A stretch of 27,415 bases of DNA from Klebsormidium nitens (GCA_000708835.1 DF237789.1:2405-29819), one strand, 5' to 3'. Shown: positions 15,680 to 27,415, numbered from the stretch's first letter. Program-made: numbers and translations. The notes: generated by a model from the sequence alone, not told the origin.

Positions 15680-18200
15680 ACGGACCATCTTAAGGACGAC
15701 CAGGGTCCTATCAAAATGCTCGGTAAGCGGAGAGGTGCACCATGCAAAGATTGTCTTTAGCTGGTATGTTACATCGAGATCAATCAGGTCTCGTAAGATG
15801 TGTTTATTTGGGTCTGGTCGGAGATCAATGCAAAGTGAAAGTTCTGATGTTCACATTCAGAACCCGTTGAGATTCTCAAGATACACGCAAGCTGTCCGGT
15901 CACATTTGCAGGCCATGATCTCCACGAAGCATGAACCTAGGTTTACTTTGTGTCTTTGAAACGTGCGGCAGTTGCGATTTTAACACGAGTTCGATCGTGC
16001 CTATGCAGACTATCTCGGAAGCGAAGTACGGTGCAGGCGAAGTGCTCTGTTACGGGGTTGCACTGGTATCTCTATTGAGTTGTCAACTTGTGGTGGAAAG
16101 ACGGGTTGGTGCCAGCAAAGGTGCATGAGAGCGTGAGCTACTGACCGTTGTATGCAAAGCTGCGCTCGAATGCAACCTCGACTCACACACTTTAAATACA
16201 CTAACAGTAATAAAGAAGTCCGATCGCCGTTTTCTTTGGTTACATTTTGGTCAAGGGATTGCCCCGGGTTGCAATTATCATTCCCGACTTCCGCCGTATG
16301 CACTAAACGTTCGGTTTGTATAGCTGTTGACTCGCTCGCTGCTGGGGCACGTCATGCTTGAAGTTAGGGCCTACGTGACATCGTCCGACCTGTTCTGTAC
16401 ATATGTGGCCCCGACGAAGCCGGACTGTGACTTGAATCTTCAAGAATTGATTCCGGCGTGGCCCAGCGTATTGCTATCATAAAAGAAAAATGCAACGAAA
16501 TCAATGTTCCGACCTCTCAGTGGCCTTCGATCAAGTTTGCGAAGCTGTCATGGCAGTGATCCGGCCAAACATTTTAAGCTAAAATTGACGAGATTCTTTA
16601 TAGTTGTATAGTGCGTATCATCATCTGTGCGTACTGCAAACTTCCTTTCGATCATGCATCCAATCAAGCCATGCAGACGGTTATCAAATTTAGCACTGAC
16701 ATGAGCGGCTGCACCCACTTTGAATGATTACGTATGCATCAATTCGTACACACATGCAGCGTTGATCAGTGAACATTTGTTTATTGTCAATCACGGGCGT
16801 GCAACAGTGGATGTGTTTGTATACGTACGCTTGCTGTTCATGAGCACATGCCCGCTCAGGTCGTTGGAAGGCTACTAACAATCCATGCACAACTCCTTGA
16901 CATAGACGCTGGCTATTATGAGCCAGTGCACTGGCAAGAGCTACCTTTTGTAATCACAATATAACAAGCCTAACATGGAGCGTGCACATGGCGCTGCATG
17001 TTTCCGCCAGCGGTGCTGGGCTACTTGGAGGCTTTTTGAGAGGACTCGATCACTTTTATAATAGCTTGCCACACACAGGAGCCCATTCAGAGCTTGCCAT
17101 CAACTATAGCGCACGCGCGCTTGATTCAATTCATCTCGCTTGAAATGATTCTGCCAACTCCCGTCTACTTCAGCAACTGGTATGTATATTATGATTGAAT
17201 AAATAGTGTCTTTCTTCCATTATGTTCCGTGCCGTTCGAAGCTTCAAAGACCTCTAGCTCCTGTTGTATGCAAAAGTAATCGGGCGTGATTCGGTCCAAT
17301 ATCTCAGCCTCTTCTTCAAGAGGCTAGCCTGGTACGCTACAATATCAGACTTCGCAGAAGATTGTCCGCATTGGGCTTGCCAGATTGCTATTGGGTTACT
17401 GAAAGGCATGATGTCCTTGCAACCGGGTTTCCAGTGAACTTCACGTACGATTTACTGTCTTGCATGAGAAGGCCACTTCGTTTGATCGTTTAGCACTTTT
17501 ATTTTAGTGAGTTCATCATACCTATGTAATTCGATCAAACGTTGGTTTCAAATCAAGCGCTATACCACTTACAACAAATAGTCTTGAACTTTCATTGCCG
17601 TGGGCTCGCGACCATATATAGTGATATAGATATTTAATGATGAATCGTGCGCTGAGACCTTAACTTACAATTGGGTGCCAGATCCTTAATGTGTGCATTG
17701 CGGTTTGATCATATATACCACGCCGTGGCCTGCAATCCTTCAACACCGCTGTTGATACATATGGGCGGCCACCACTACAAGGTCTCTCTTTCTATAGTCT
17801 ACCTATGATCAAGCTAGCATTGCAGTTGGCCGCACGTCAATGCAGACTATGATCAACTGATGTGAATCTCCACCGTGACAGATCAACTGCGCGTGATCTG
17901 CGCACATGCGCCTCATGCAAGTACGGACTCATGGCTGTTCAGAGGATTTGCACACCTAACTTTTGGGAAAAGGGCTTCCGCTAAGCTTCCTTTTCAATCT
18001 GCGTGTTACAACGAGGCCGATAACGATGTTTTACACTACCAATGACATTTGCAGCAGCCGGTCTCAACGGTAGCTTGAATGATTGACAGCAGCGCACTAT
18101 GCTGGCTAGGGACACGAGTTTTTCACGCGGACGGGCTTAACATCTTGTGCCAGCAAGGAGTAACCATCAACTCACAGCTTATGTCGAAGCAACTCTACGG
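15680..18200. other. AT-richer intergenic region without recognisable gene
   Basis: I find no frame with coding-like composition plus splice support on either strand. Short open frames near 15735, 15931 and 16152 look random. The stretch 16400-18050 is notably richer in A and T than the flanks. It separates the proline-rich block from the 3' end of SKA1. Confidence 0.55.
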
Positions 18201-18212
18201 ATTGGAGCTTTT

Positions 18213-21200
18213 TTATCTCGATAAGACCAGAACGCGTTGCCCTCGTGCCCGAACTTCTGTTATCCGGCCCAAATGTCTGAGTACCTGCATAAGTGCTCCC
18301 CGCATCAAGATTGTCAGATTCTTCGTTCCCAGCATGAAACATGTCGTTGTTCAGGCCTCTTGAAAGCATTGTTCCACTGCGCTGGTCGGATCGTTATCGT
18401 AAATGCAATGAGCAGGACTAGGACTCGGTTCCTGGTGCAGCACATGGTTTCGAAGTAAATCAAAATCCGAGGTCATATTGGCCATGGTGTCACAGCGGAA
18501 AACAAGAGAGCTGAAATTGAATCTCAGTTGCATGCTCGTCCTGATGCACTTCGTGCTCGGCTAGAACGAAGGCGCACAACTGCATTGAAGTCCACGGTAT
18601 TGCCGTTCCATTTGTCCAAGCACAAGCAAGGTTGCTGTCCACTTTCAGTGTGAATCTTGATTGCTCAGGTCCAACTTCACACACAGGAAATTGTTCAAAA
18701 GGTTGCTAGGGCAATCGTCCTTGCAGCCAAAAGGATCGGCTTGGATCAGGTGGCAATCTTTGGAGCACACCGTTGGATACTCGTGCCAGAACAATCTCGG
18801 AAGCATGGCACTTGCACGCCAGGGAGACGACGGAAGGGATGTCAAAAGACTGTCTTTCAAGACAACGCAAGTAGAACCTGAACATCGCAACACTGGGCAA
18901 AATGTCCGTCATGCTCCTGATGATATGAGCGTAAATAGCAGATACTAATCCGCGAAGCCCCTTGCGCCAAGAATCCCTCTGCATGAGAACATTCCCTCAG
19001 CGACCATAACATCCTCGCCGGGCTCCTATCTAAGCAAAACCTCCTATGATCTGGCAATGTGCATAGCAAAATGGGAGACATATAGCTTCTCAGATCTGTT
19101 CATAGCGGGGTCGTTAGGACTCTCGGAATGGTTGAGAGAATGGCGTCAATAGCCTATCGAAGCTCACCGTGAGGATCGACTTCCCGGTTGTGTCCATTTT
19201 GAGGTGCGTCCCCGACCGCATGTCAAACTCCAGGAAGAAGGCCTGGCCCTTGACCCCCTCCAGTGCCGTGAGCTCCCGAAGCTCCTGCAGACGGATGAGA
19301 AAAACTCTTTTCAAACGAAACTTTTCGCCTGTAATAAGTCGACTCAGGGCGAAACTTAAAAAAGCTCTAAGGCCGGGCTCGAAGGGACCTGTTCCGTCGA
19401 CCACCTCGAGCACCTGAAGGTAGCAGCACTAGGCCTTTTTCGAGCCAACCAGTCCAATGAGATCGTCGGGCCTTGGTTTAAAACAGCTCAACACTCGTCA
19501 TATGAAGAGCAGACGCAGAGCTGGAACCAATGGAAGCTGCTCGGAAAGGTTTTGCAGATCGCGGCAGGAGCGAGAAAGTAGTGGGAGACGCAACTTAGAG
19601 ACTTTCAGGACGAACGAGACCTTGACGCAATGAGTCGCTCTCGCAGTTGGCATTATGTCCTGAAGCAAAAGGTATGGACGTAAACTTGGCGGAGCGAACT
19701 CACCAGAACCTTCTTCAGGGCGTCCTCTCCCAGCTGCACCAGGAGAACAGTGTCTGAGCTTTCTCCGAAGATAACAGACTTATGGCGTTTCGGGGTCATT
19801 GTTAATCCGAACAAGTCCGCTCGTTTCCGGTCTCTAGACGGCAACCCCGCAAACTTTCGCAACTTTGCCTTGTAGCCGTGTTATGATTTTCGGATATTGT
19901 TCTCAACCCGCTTCCTGAGGTTTGGCAATCCTCATGCAAGTTATGCGTAGCAGAGCGGTCCCTCTGCACTGGCTCCAATTGAACTCGTATCGGCGCTCAC
20001 TTTCTTCCGAGGCGCTGACAGCAGCTGTGCATTCGCCTCCGCAAATGACGCCATGTCGTCGACTGCGGCGTTGACTTTGTCGAGCGTTAGTCGGCCCTTC
20101 ATGTAGCTGCAGAGAAGCGAGAAAGTTCGTTATCTCTTGTAAGGTTTCGACGCTTCTGCTCACTAAAAGCGCCGCTTGAGCCTCAACGTCGAAAAAACTC
20201 TCTCCTGCTCATCGATCTCTCCCAACTCGTAAATAACCAACATGCGTCGCCCTTCACACGAGACTCTTTTCAGAAGAAACCGACATGTGAGGAAAGGCTT
20301 CTTGAACCTCTGATGCAAACGTAGGTCGAGTGAGGTCACTCCTAACTGCCTGCACACTGTAAATGCTTTTCGACGGTAAAGAGGGGATCCGCGGATCAGA
20401 ACTGATGCAGTTGAAGAAGAACTCTCACCTGGAGAGTGACTTAAGCTCGTCCATCGTAACGTACTTTCGAGGCACACCCCGGGGCTCCTTCTTCACCTGA
20501 GAAACAACAGCCTACGGAATTAAGGTTCCCGGACAGGGATCCTGATGAAAAGAAAAGATGATATTGTTCTCGGTCTGACAATACAGGACGAGTAACTGCA
20601 ATCAATCACGACGTATCAGAAGGCCCTACTTCAACGTGAGCTGATGATGAGAAGCACAAGAGTCAATTCGGATCGAAGTCGTGTGATGCTCTGGTATGAT
20701 CGTTTACGGAGAGTTTCCAGAATGTTTCACATGGTCATGCCGGCTCTGCATGTCCTACAAGAATGGAAACTGTCGAAACAAGAGGTTTGTTGTTTGCAAA
20801 GCCAGAAACGGAATGCAACTTAAGAGGTTGTCTCGAGCGGCCTTGCAGGAAGTTGCTTACCTTTGCAGTGCTTGGAGCAGTCTCCGTTCCATTATCTTCA
20901 TTGACTTTGTTTGACTCGTTGGCTCTCGAGGTGGTGTATGAAGTGGACGTCTCAGAGCCGTTCTGTGAGCTGCAAAGTGTATCAGGACTCATTCAATCAG
21001 TCCCTCGGTTGACCCTGATCGCATTCAAAAGCTTGACCTGTGTTGTAGACGAGCAAGGTCTTCTCCACTACCCGTTCGCGAAACTGAGGACCACTGCTGA
21101 CACTCCTGCACTTTGATTGTTAACATTCTCCCCCCAAGAAACAGAGAGGTTCGCCTTTCTAAGATCCAAAAATAGGCTGAGCGATGATTCAAAAAGTACA

Positions 21201-22682
21201 TGGCTTGAATCGTCAAGATTTTGAGAAATTTACCATGCTGTGAATCGCTCTCCGCAGTCTCTAAGGTTGTTCGAAGCACAAGGGTGGACAGACAACTACC
21301 CACCGACTCCAGACAGATTAGATGCCTGAAGCCTGATCTTTTGTCTATGACACAGTGATCAGCTGGATAGAAACGGTGAGCTTACAATCGGCCGCTCTGA
21401 TTTGGCAGATGCGCCGGAAGGTGCGCCGCAATGGACTGCAGCTTTCGTTGTTGCTGTTGGGATCGTTCCACCAGGTCCTGCCATCAGGAAGCAAGAAACT
21501 ACTACTTCGAGATGAATCCTACTAGTGCACCGGGAGATAGAGTTAAGACAGAGGAGTTGTGCAGGAAAAAGTGAGACATGGTATGAGTCTGCAGAGATCA
21601 AGTGCAGGGGCCGCCACTCTCTGCCCCTTCAGAACCTCACTTGTACAGTAATTACTCAGTTATTATGGACACGGATATTTCGTTGACCAGTGCAGTAGGC
21701 TAAAATACAGAGACTTTCAAGATGAGCAAGGCAAGGGCTGCCAGAAGAGTGACTCTCTTGCGATCCAGCTGCACAACCACCTCAAGAGTAAGCACTACAA
21801 TTGTTGCAGACTTCCTGATTGCAAGAGTCCTCCCAGCTGACAAGTGCTATTATTGTTCAGGAAAGTTTTGGCGCAGATCTATGATTCATGTGGCTCATTT
21901 TCCAGATTCTCTGCAGGTTCCATGCCGAGAATTCCAGTGGCAATCAGAATATTTGCATGGTAGCTGGCGGTCTGGATGCGAGGTCAACCTACCTGCGTGC
22001 TGGGAAGCCCTTCTGCCTCATGCCTGAGGTGTGCTTTGATTGCTTGAAGCTGCCGCTCCAGTGCTTTGATGGAAGTGTCAAGGGCGGCCAAGTCTGCACC
22101 ATATTGATCAATTGACACTGCAATCCAAAAGAAAGACTTGCTTAGACGAAGGCCGCAGTCAATCACTCAAAACGGACGAGGGCAACTTCCCCAATCTCCT
22201 CAGCCAGTATATAGCCCTAGAAACCCCAGGGGACAGTCCTGCATCTAAGCATGAGCATGTCCATGTGCACAATCTGACCTCAGCTTACCTGGCAAAGCTT
22301 ACTCAAAGGCAATCGAGCTGGTTTCAGCACTTTTCGTTCATTTTGACCCCTCCCATGATTCATCAGAAAAGAGGCAAGGGTCCAATGCTAAAGTGGCTTG
22401 AAATCTTAGTCACAGAGTCTTGTGAACTCAGCCACTGAGTCAATCCATGCACTTGATCATTCAGTCGATCTAGGTCCTGTCACGAACATACTTTTTGATG
22501 CTACTCATGTCATCACCACCGTTGCAAGACCCTAACTTTGACATTTGAAGTGCAGCTGCAAACTCACAATGCCGTAGGAGAATCATCTCCTTTAGGTCGG
22601 CGGCTCTTCGATTGAATGCTGCCATCAAAATCTGCAGTGAGTCCCCGGTTGAGCTGGCAATCTCATCTCCGCTGGTAGCCAT
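18213..22682 (-). CDS. SKA1: SKA1, spindle and kinetochore-associated protein 1 (complete)
   Basis: Nine exons on the minus strand: 22682-22568, 22117-21993, 21477-21386, 20969-20861, 20496-20429, 20106-20001, 19733-19704, 19284-19168, 18284-18213. All GT-AG phases agree; the sum is 834 nt, 277 residues plus stop. The N-terminal half is helical, as in the SKA coiled-coil core (DSLQILMAAFNRRAADLKE; DTSIKALERQLQAIKAHLRH; QQQQRKLQSIAAHLPAHLP). A Ser/Thr/Asn-rich linker follows (residues about 111-147). The C-terminal microtubule-binding winged-helix domain is well conserved: YVTMDELKSLSSYMKGRLTL, DKVNAAVDDMASFAEANAQL, APRKK, ELRELTALEGVKGQAFFLEF, TGKSILT, and VLRHLGRITEVRARGQRVLV. SKA1 works with SKA2 and SKA3 to keep kinetochores on spindle microtubules. 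The 30-nt exon 7 encodes LGEDALKKVL, and the last intron is 883 nt. The start at 22682 is the first Met with the conserved N-terminal helix following. No defect seen. Confidence 0.93.
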
Positions 22683-23706
22683 GTCCTCTTCCTCTTTCAC
22701 TGACAACCACTTGTAGATGTACCAACTCTTGCGCTTCTGCGAATCTTCAACCGATTGCAGCACAAATCAAACATTCACCGCTACTGCAAAAACGGTGAGA
22801 TGGATTCTGCAAAGCCGCAAAAGTCCTGAGCTGGAATCAAAAGGTGGCGCACAATGCCAGCACGGCAGCAACTTGAAGCGTTGATCTCACATAGCGCAGC
22901 ACACTGTGACTTAGGATAAAACTTAAGCTGTACCCACATTTTGGCGGGTGTTGTTAATGTCCTAAACCCAAAACGCACGAAGTCGACGCTGATGAAACCG
23001 GCGGGACTACGTGGGAATCCGGCACGAAGCAGGTTTGTTTGTCATGGATTTTGACATCCAGAACCGTCACGACGCACCCGTCGTCTAGTGTTACTAACCC
23101 CTTAACTTCAAAAGGTTAAACCCACAGGCATACGATTTAGCTGTCTAGCTACACAGGCCTTTGAACTGTCTGCAGTGACAGACAGTGAGGCACCGTGAGG
23201 CAAAATGGTCAATCTACGTTATTTTACTAGTGTCTCTGGTCGAATTGTCAGAGTAAATAGTTTCGCATGGCGTCAATCTGTGCAGCCATTGGCTGAAGGT
23301 CTGAATTGTGACAGAGCGATCTGTTCCAGGTCATTTCTGTCCGCGGCACATGAGGGTGTTAACACAGGACGCATGCCGGAGACACTAATAAAATAGCGTA
23401 CTTCGTCCTACTTGCCACAGTGAGGGTCGGAGTGGCGAACTTTGCCTTTCAAAGGTCCACATGCCGCATCTGCCTCTACTAAGCTCGACACAATTCTCGG
23501 CAGCTGCAATGTTCTTCCGCAGTCAATTGCCGGGGCAGGTCCAGGAGCCTCCATTCTCAGTCTGCACAACTGGATACAGCCAGGAAGCTGCGTTCTCATG
23601 CTAATGCATTAGGCGTGCTTCGCAATAGGGAATCCATCGGGTACTTCCACTTAAGTTATTGATTAATTTGTGGTGCATAAGTTCAGTCGGTTATAGTTCA
23701 GGCATA
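22683..23706. promoter_or_regulatory. Shared divergent upstream region of SKA1 and the 23.7-kb gene
   Basis: About 1 kb separates the divergent start codons of SKA1 (minus) and the unknown plus-strand gene, so the two promoters must lie here. A near-palindromic CTTAACTTCAAAAGGTTAA-like element occurs near 23100-23120. No TATA box can be assigned with confidence. No coding frame with support was found. Confidence 0.4.
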
Positions 23707-26338
23707 ATGGCTTCCCAAGGCAGGCCAGCAGCCTTCTACATCCATGTGCCAAAATTGAGGGGAGGAGCACCTGCATTGCATGTGCACTGTCCAGACGTGC
23801 AGCAGCCTGAGTCCACAGTTCAGTTCCTTCTGAAGAGAGTGAAGGTGCAGTTTATAGAACTTTTATGCTTGTTGAATGAATGTCTAATGCAGCATTGCGG
23901 ACAATGGTCGTTGCACCTCATTACAATCATTCTGCAACTCCTGCATGCAGAAATTTGGATCTTACCAGCCAATCTGACTCTGTTGTGGCCATTTCAGAAC
24001 CATAGGCCGCTTATCCTTCTTGTCTTCGTTTATACATTTGTCGCTTTCTGACTAGCACCGCATAGATCAACAACTTCGAGGCTGGCTTGGTTCCATTCAC
24101 TGGAAAGGCATTGCACAGCCTAGCGGGGCTTGAGTGAGAGGCTATTCGAGTAGGTTGGGCGATAGGCAATTTGAACAGGTCGAGCAAATTCAAGTCTTAC
24201 CAGACCGCTTCTTGTGTCTAGCATCGTCCCCTAACGTAAAGCAGACGAGGACTTCCACACGCGCAGCCCCCTCTTGCTTTTAATGACCCATGACCACACA
24301 AAGTAGTGCAAACTTTGGAAGACAGAAAGACCCGATCGCAGCCAGTCAAGTTCTCCAGAACAGGCATGTCTGTCACGAGCTTTGAGCTTCCTAATATCAC
24401 ATTTGGTCTTCCGATTGTCCTATTGTTGATGTGACATAAGCATCCTCCATGCTGCAGACAAGAGTGACCCTAGAACCGCATGAGTACGGTATGCCCAATG
24501 GCATGGTTGAGGTTCGGTTCCAGGACAGCCCTGACCCTGACGAATACGAGAGCGACTTCAGCTTGGAACTGCTGCACCTCGTGCTCTCACCAAATGGAGA
24601 GCCGATTAAAAGCGGGCGCACTTGGCCGCACCTATGGGCCATACTGAGCGCGACCCCAGCGGCTGATGCTGTTATGCCCCAGCTGCCAGTAAGAGAGGAG
24701 GGGACACGTGCTGCAGGTATTATATTGCGATTTTTCTTGGTCAGCTCTGTCCTGGCAGGTTCGAAATAATGTCAAAATAACCTCATGGAAATCATCTGTC
24801 TAGTGACATTAGCTGGATTCACGTTCTTCTTCGAAGAAAGCACGCAATTTTTGAAGAAAGCATGCTATCTTTCGTCCTAAGCATCTGTGAAGGAGGAGTT
24901 GCCCAGGATCTTGGTACCGCAAGGAAGCTTTAGTGATTCCCACTTTGCAGAATGATTAGTGTTATTCATGATTGGTTATGAAGTACTAAGAGGCAACATT
25001 GGTCATCTGGAAGACAACAGGTCCACTTTGTTTTGCCACCAGTGAATTGTGTCGCTTATGGTCCGTCATATTAAGTTCCCTACCCTAATGATCTTCTGCA
25101 TTTTGGAAACGATTGAAAAGTAGTTATGTTTTCATTCACTGTTCTCGCAGCGCAAATCAAACCTGACGTCCCCCCTTACGCTCAGAGGACTTCACTGTAT
25201 AACTGTCTTCGGCACCATCCCTTGTGCAGATATGGTCCAGCAAACAGGCCCCTTCCCACAACAACAGGCCCCTATGCCCCAGCAAACAGGCCCTCTCCCA
25301 CAGCAACACGGCCCTATGCCCCAGCAACAAGGCCCTATGCCCCAGCAACACGGCCCTATGCCCCAGCAACAAGGCCCTATGCCCCAGCAACAAGGCCCTA
25401 TGCCCCAGCAACAAGGCCCTACCCCGGCTTCCCCGTCGAAAGGACCTACAGCCCCTGCAAACCCCGGTGCCAGAGTATTGCCACAGGAGGACATGCTGCA
25501 AAACTTGGCACCGGGCGCAGTCTTCCAAGCTGAGACGTCGGGTCGGGCCCAATCCACGCCGCTGGAGACCCCCCCAGACACAACAACGCATGGCCTGCCA
25601 TTGCCGACGGAGCCCCTACAGCCAGTAGAGGCCGCAACCCCTTTTCCTGTGGGCCTGCAGGACACTGCAAACGTTGGTGGTAGGAATAGGGATGCAGAAG
25701 CAATGTGTGGCGACCAACGGGGAGTTGAGAGGCCGCCCCCGACGTTTCACACCAGCCACGACTCAAGGGAACCCCAAGAACGGCACAGCTCGTTTAGGTT
25801 CTGGGGGAGTGATCGTGAGGCTGGGGGGCTGAGAAACGCTGCAGAAGAGCAGATTATCACCCCTGCTCAGCTTGATTTTGGAGACGAGGACGAACCGAGT
25901 CAGATTGGGGAAAAGGGTTCGAGGGAGCCTGGTGGGGGGGGCGGTGGCAATGCTGACGGTGAAGCGGAAGCGCAAAGAGGAGCTCAAGATCAAGGCAAAG
26001 AAGGAGCAGTGGAACAGGGAGGAAGAAGCATTGATGGTGGAGACCGGAGAGAGCATCTTTTGGAAGAAGTGGCTCACGAGGTGATGAAGAAGCGGGGGCG
26101 GCAACTGGACTTTGAGAGTAGTGCGGCGGCGGCGGCAGGGCAGCAGAAAGGCGGCAATGAGATGAGTGGAGGCCCGGGAGCAAAAAGGAGGAAGCAGACG
26201 GGGGAAGCGGAGGGGTACCGTTCTTCGCAGGGGAGGGAAGGTGGGGGAAACGGAGGAGCTGTGACTGATCGAGGTGCGCAGTCGGACGGGGACGCTGAGC
26301 GGGGTCCGTTTATGCGAAACATCGGGGCGAGAGAATGA
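23707..26338 (+). CDS. Unknown protein: folded N-terminus, Gln/Pro heptad repeat, low-complexity tail
   Basis: Exons 23707-23844 (ATG at 23707), 24458-24716 and 25230-26338; the phases agree (0 and 1), giving about 501 residues. The first intron has a weak donor, AAG|GTGCAG, so another small exon is possible. Residues 1-130 look folded: AAFYIHVPKLRGGAPALHVH, STVQFLLKRVK, then EYGMPNGMVEVRFQDSPDPD, FSLELLHLVLSPNGEPIK, TWPHLWAILSATPAA. I do not recognise the family; the start has a strand-rich, ubiquitin-like flavour. Residues about 135-200 are a GPMPQQQ/H heptad repeat. The rest is disordered, with acidic and Gly-rich runs, the helix HLLEEVAHEVMKKRGRQLDF, an Ala run, and a basic GAKRRKQ cluster that could be a nuclear signal. 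A nuclear or RNA-related scaffold would fit, but this is inference. Confidence 0.6.
25242..25425 (+). repeat. 21-bp coding minisatellite (GPMPQQQ heptads)
   Basis: About eight tandem units of the form GGCCCTATGCCCCAGCAACA, each 21 bp and in frame. Units differ mainly at CAA/CAC (Gln/His), and the first two are more diverged (TTCCCA, CTCCCA). The outer units being older and the inner ones nearly identical fits recent expansion by slippage or unequal exchange. Confidence 0.9.
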
Positions 26339-26437
26339 AGGCGGCCCTAGATAGCATGAGAGGGGTATTCAGAGGACTGCGCGGCTCGGCGAGGGGGGGT
26401 GCGGGGAAGTAGCAGCGCTACTAAGGGAAGGGGCTAA

Positions 26438-27088
26438 GGGAGGAGCACCGCTGGCAGGGGTAGGGGACGGGGCATAAGTTCAGAAGCGCATGAGGAGGCA
26501 TCAGAGTCGGAGGACGGCGGCGAAAGCGGTGGTGGAGCTCTTGATACCGTGAGCGGGGCGAGAGGCGGGGGCACTGCTGGGGGGAAAAGGGGGCGGGGAT
26601 CTGCTGCGGGGGGAAGGGGTCGTGGGACTTCCACCAGAGGGGGGTCAGGTACAGGGGCCAGGGGACGTGGTGGTTTGACAAGGGGGGATGCAACTAGGGG
26701 GGAAAGAGGAAGAGGCTGGTCTGCTGGGGACAGCGGACGTGGCAAGAGCAGTGACCAAGAGGAGGAGGCGGGTAGGGGGCCTGGTAGTGGTTTTAGGGGG
26801 AGGGGGGGGAGAGGACCGGGAATGGAGACAAGAGGGCGCGGAATGGATTCCGGGGGGAGGGGCCATGGCGCCGCACGGGCCGCTGGGGAGAGTTCCGCGA
26901 ACTCAGGTGACGCACATGGCGTTCTCTTTCAGGATTGGCTTACAGAATTGGTATCAGTACGGGAAGCAGCTCGGAACGATAAGCGAGTCGGAAAAGTGGG
27001 GGGGGCTGGGTTCAATATCGAGAGGAAAGGGGGCCCCAAGAGCAAGGAAGAGTTGATGCGAGAAAGGCTGGGTTTGATGGAAAAGTGA
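26438..27088 (+). CDS. RGG/GRG-rich frame, possible 3' part of the upstream gene or separate gene
   Basis: The frame is open from 26438 to TGA at 27086-27088, in the same frame as the preceding exon but separated from it by four stops (26336-26437). It starts with an acidic stretch (SSEAHEEASESEDGGESGGG), then dozens of RGG, GRG and GGR tripeptides (RGRGSAAGGRGRGTSTRGG), and a non-repetitive C-terminus (VLFQDWLTELVSVREAARND, then NIERKGGPKSKEELMRERLG). RGG boxes bind RNA and are arginine-methylated. An intron joining 26.3 to 26.46 kb would attach this tail to the Gln/Pro-repeat protein; a 49-nt candidate (about 26409-26457, TACTAAG inside, ending CTGGCAG) is present but needs an additional frame change upstream. 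Confidence 0.45.
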   Translation, partial: GRSTAGRGRGRGISSEAHEEASESEDGGESGGGALDTVSGARGGGTAGGKRGRGSAAGGRGRGTSTRGGSGTGARGRGGLTRGDATRGERGRGWSAGDSGRGKSSDQEEEAGRGPGSGFRGRGGRGPGMETRGRGMDSGGRGHGAARAAGESSANSGDAHGVLFQDWLTELVSVREAARNDKRVGKVGGAGFNIERKGGPKSKEELMRERLGLMEK

Positions 27089-27415
27089 ATTCAAGCTGAC
27101 GAGAGTAACGGAAAGTCGATGCGTTGACTGGCCATAACGGAAGTCTGATTGGTCGTGGAAATATTCAGAACCATGTGCCCACTGTGAGGTGGGTGTGTCA
27201 GGAACTCGAGATAGGCTGGCACCTCAAAATTCGATCTTGCTGTTCCATTGCAAAATTGTTGCCAGTGTTGTACATGCGGATTCCCATACATTTAGGTAAG
27301 ATCTACCGTTATGGTACAAGACAAATACGAGCTATTGACAGGCTTTCTTGTCATTCAATTTGGTTGTGACCGGTTCTCCTTCAGTCTGTCTTTCAACAAG
27401 GTCCAATCGAACTAG
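27089..27415. other. 3' flank, nothing recognised
   Basis: AT content rises right after the stop at 27088. Short open frames here have no support. The window ends before another gene can be seen. Confidence 0.5.

Noticed and set aside
18861-18882. Short last exon of SKA1 reading VLLALS then stop
   Set aside because: The acceptor and phase fit, but the true tail VLRHLGRITEV, matching the SKA1 family, was found at 18284-18213.
25157-25665. Minus-strand open frames of 144 and 157 codons
   Set aside because: They are antisense translations of the 21-bp minisatellite; periodic repeats stay open in several frames.
25872-26084. Alternative plus frame rich in Lys/Glu (KRKRKEELKIKAKKEQW)
   Set aside because: It looks protein-like, but the main frame is uninterrupted for 368 codons and phase-joined to the upstream exon; no indel evidence favours a switch.

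Overview
The window is eukaryotic nuclear DNA from a plant-lineage organism. Coding segments are split by GT-AG introns, GC-rich coding patches alternate with AT-richer gaps, and there is no operon layout. The best-resolved gene is a kinetochore SKA1 whose sequence resembles land-plant SKA1. This, together with genes carrying Crinkler-type, 2A-like and algal-type Cys/His modules, points to a green (streptophyte-type) alga. The species itself is inference; I cannot run a search. All gene models were built by hand from splice signals and reading-phase agreement.

Left part (1-5.6 kb, plus strand): degenerate repeats with G-box cores; fragments of an unknown gene with a Cys/His-rich exon that resembles the EsV-1-7 family; a 103-bp direct duplication carrying TGACGTCA; a small gene with a phase-consistent three-exon model that encodes a 2A-like ribosome-skipping motif; and, directly downstream in the same orientation, the C-terminal third of an ABCC-type ABC transporter, broken by a frameshift and an in-frame stop. 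The 2A exons and the ABC exons are in compatible phases, so they may form one transcript.

Middle (6.5-11.4 kb, minus strand): a Crinkler-like protein of roughly 640 residues, made of an N-terminal coiled coil, a ubiquitin-like segment, a PD-(D/E)XK-like nuclease fold with an apparent loss of the catalytic lysine, and a low-complexity basic tail. Its introns hold two tandem-repeat systems, one duplicating a 5' splice site and one carrying microexon-like cores. From 11.4 to 18 kb there are isolated plus-strand exon candidates (a basic exon at 13.5 kb, a proline-rich block at 15.1-15.4 kb) that I cannot assign, followed by an AT-rich stretch without a recognisable gene.

Right part: SKA1 (minus strand, nine exons, 18213-22682, 277 residues, complete) is divergently arranged with a plus-strand gene of unknown function starting at 23707. 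That gene joins a folded N-terminal region to a Gln/Pro heptad repeat and low-complexity acidic/basic segments. An RGG-rich frame follows it at 26.5-27.1 kb.

No tRNA, rRNA, CRISPR array or intact transposase/reverse transcriptase was seen.
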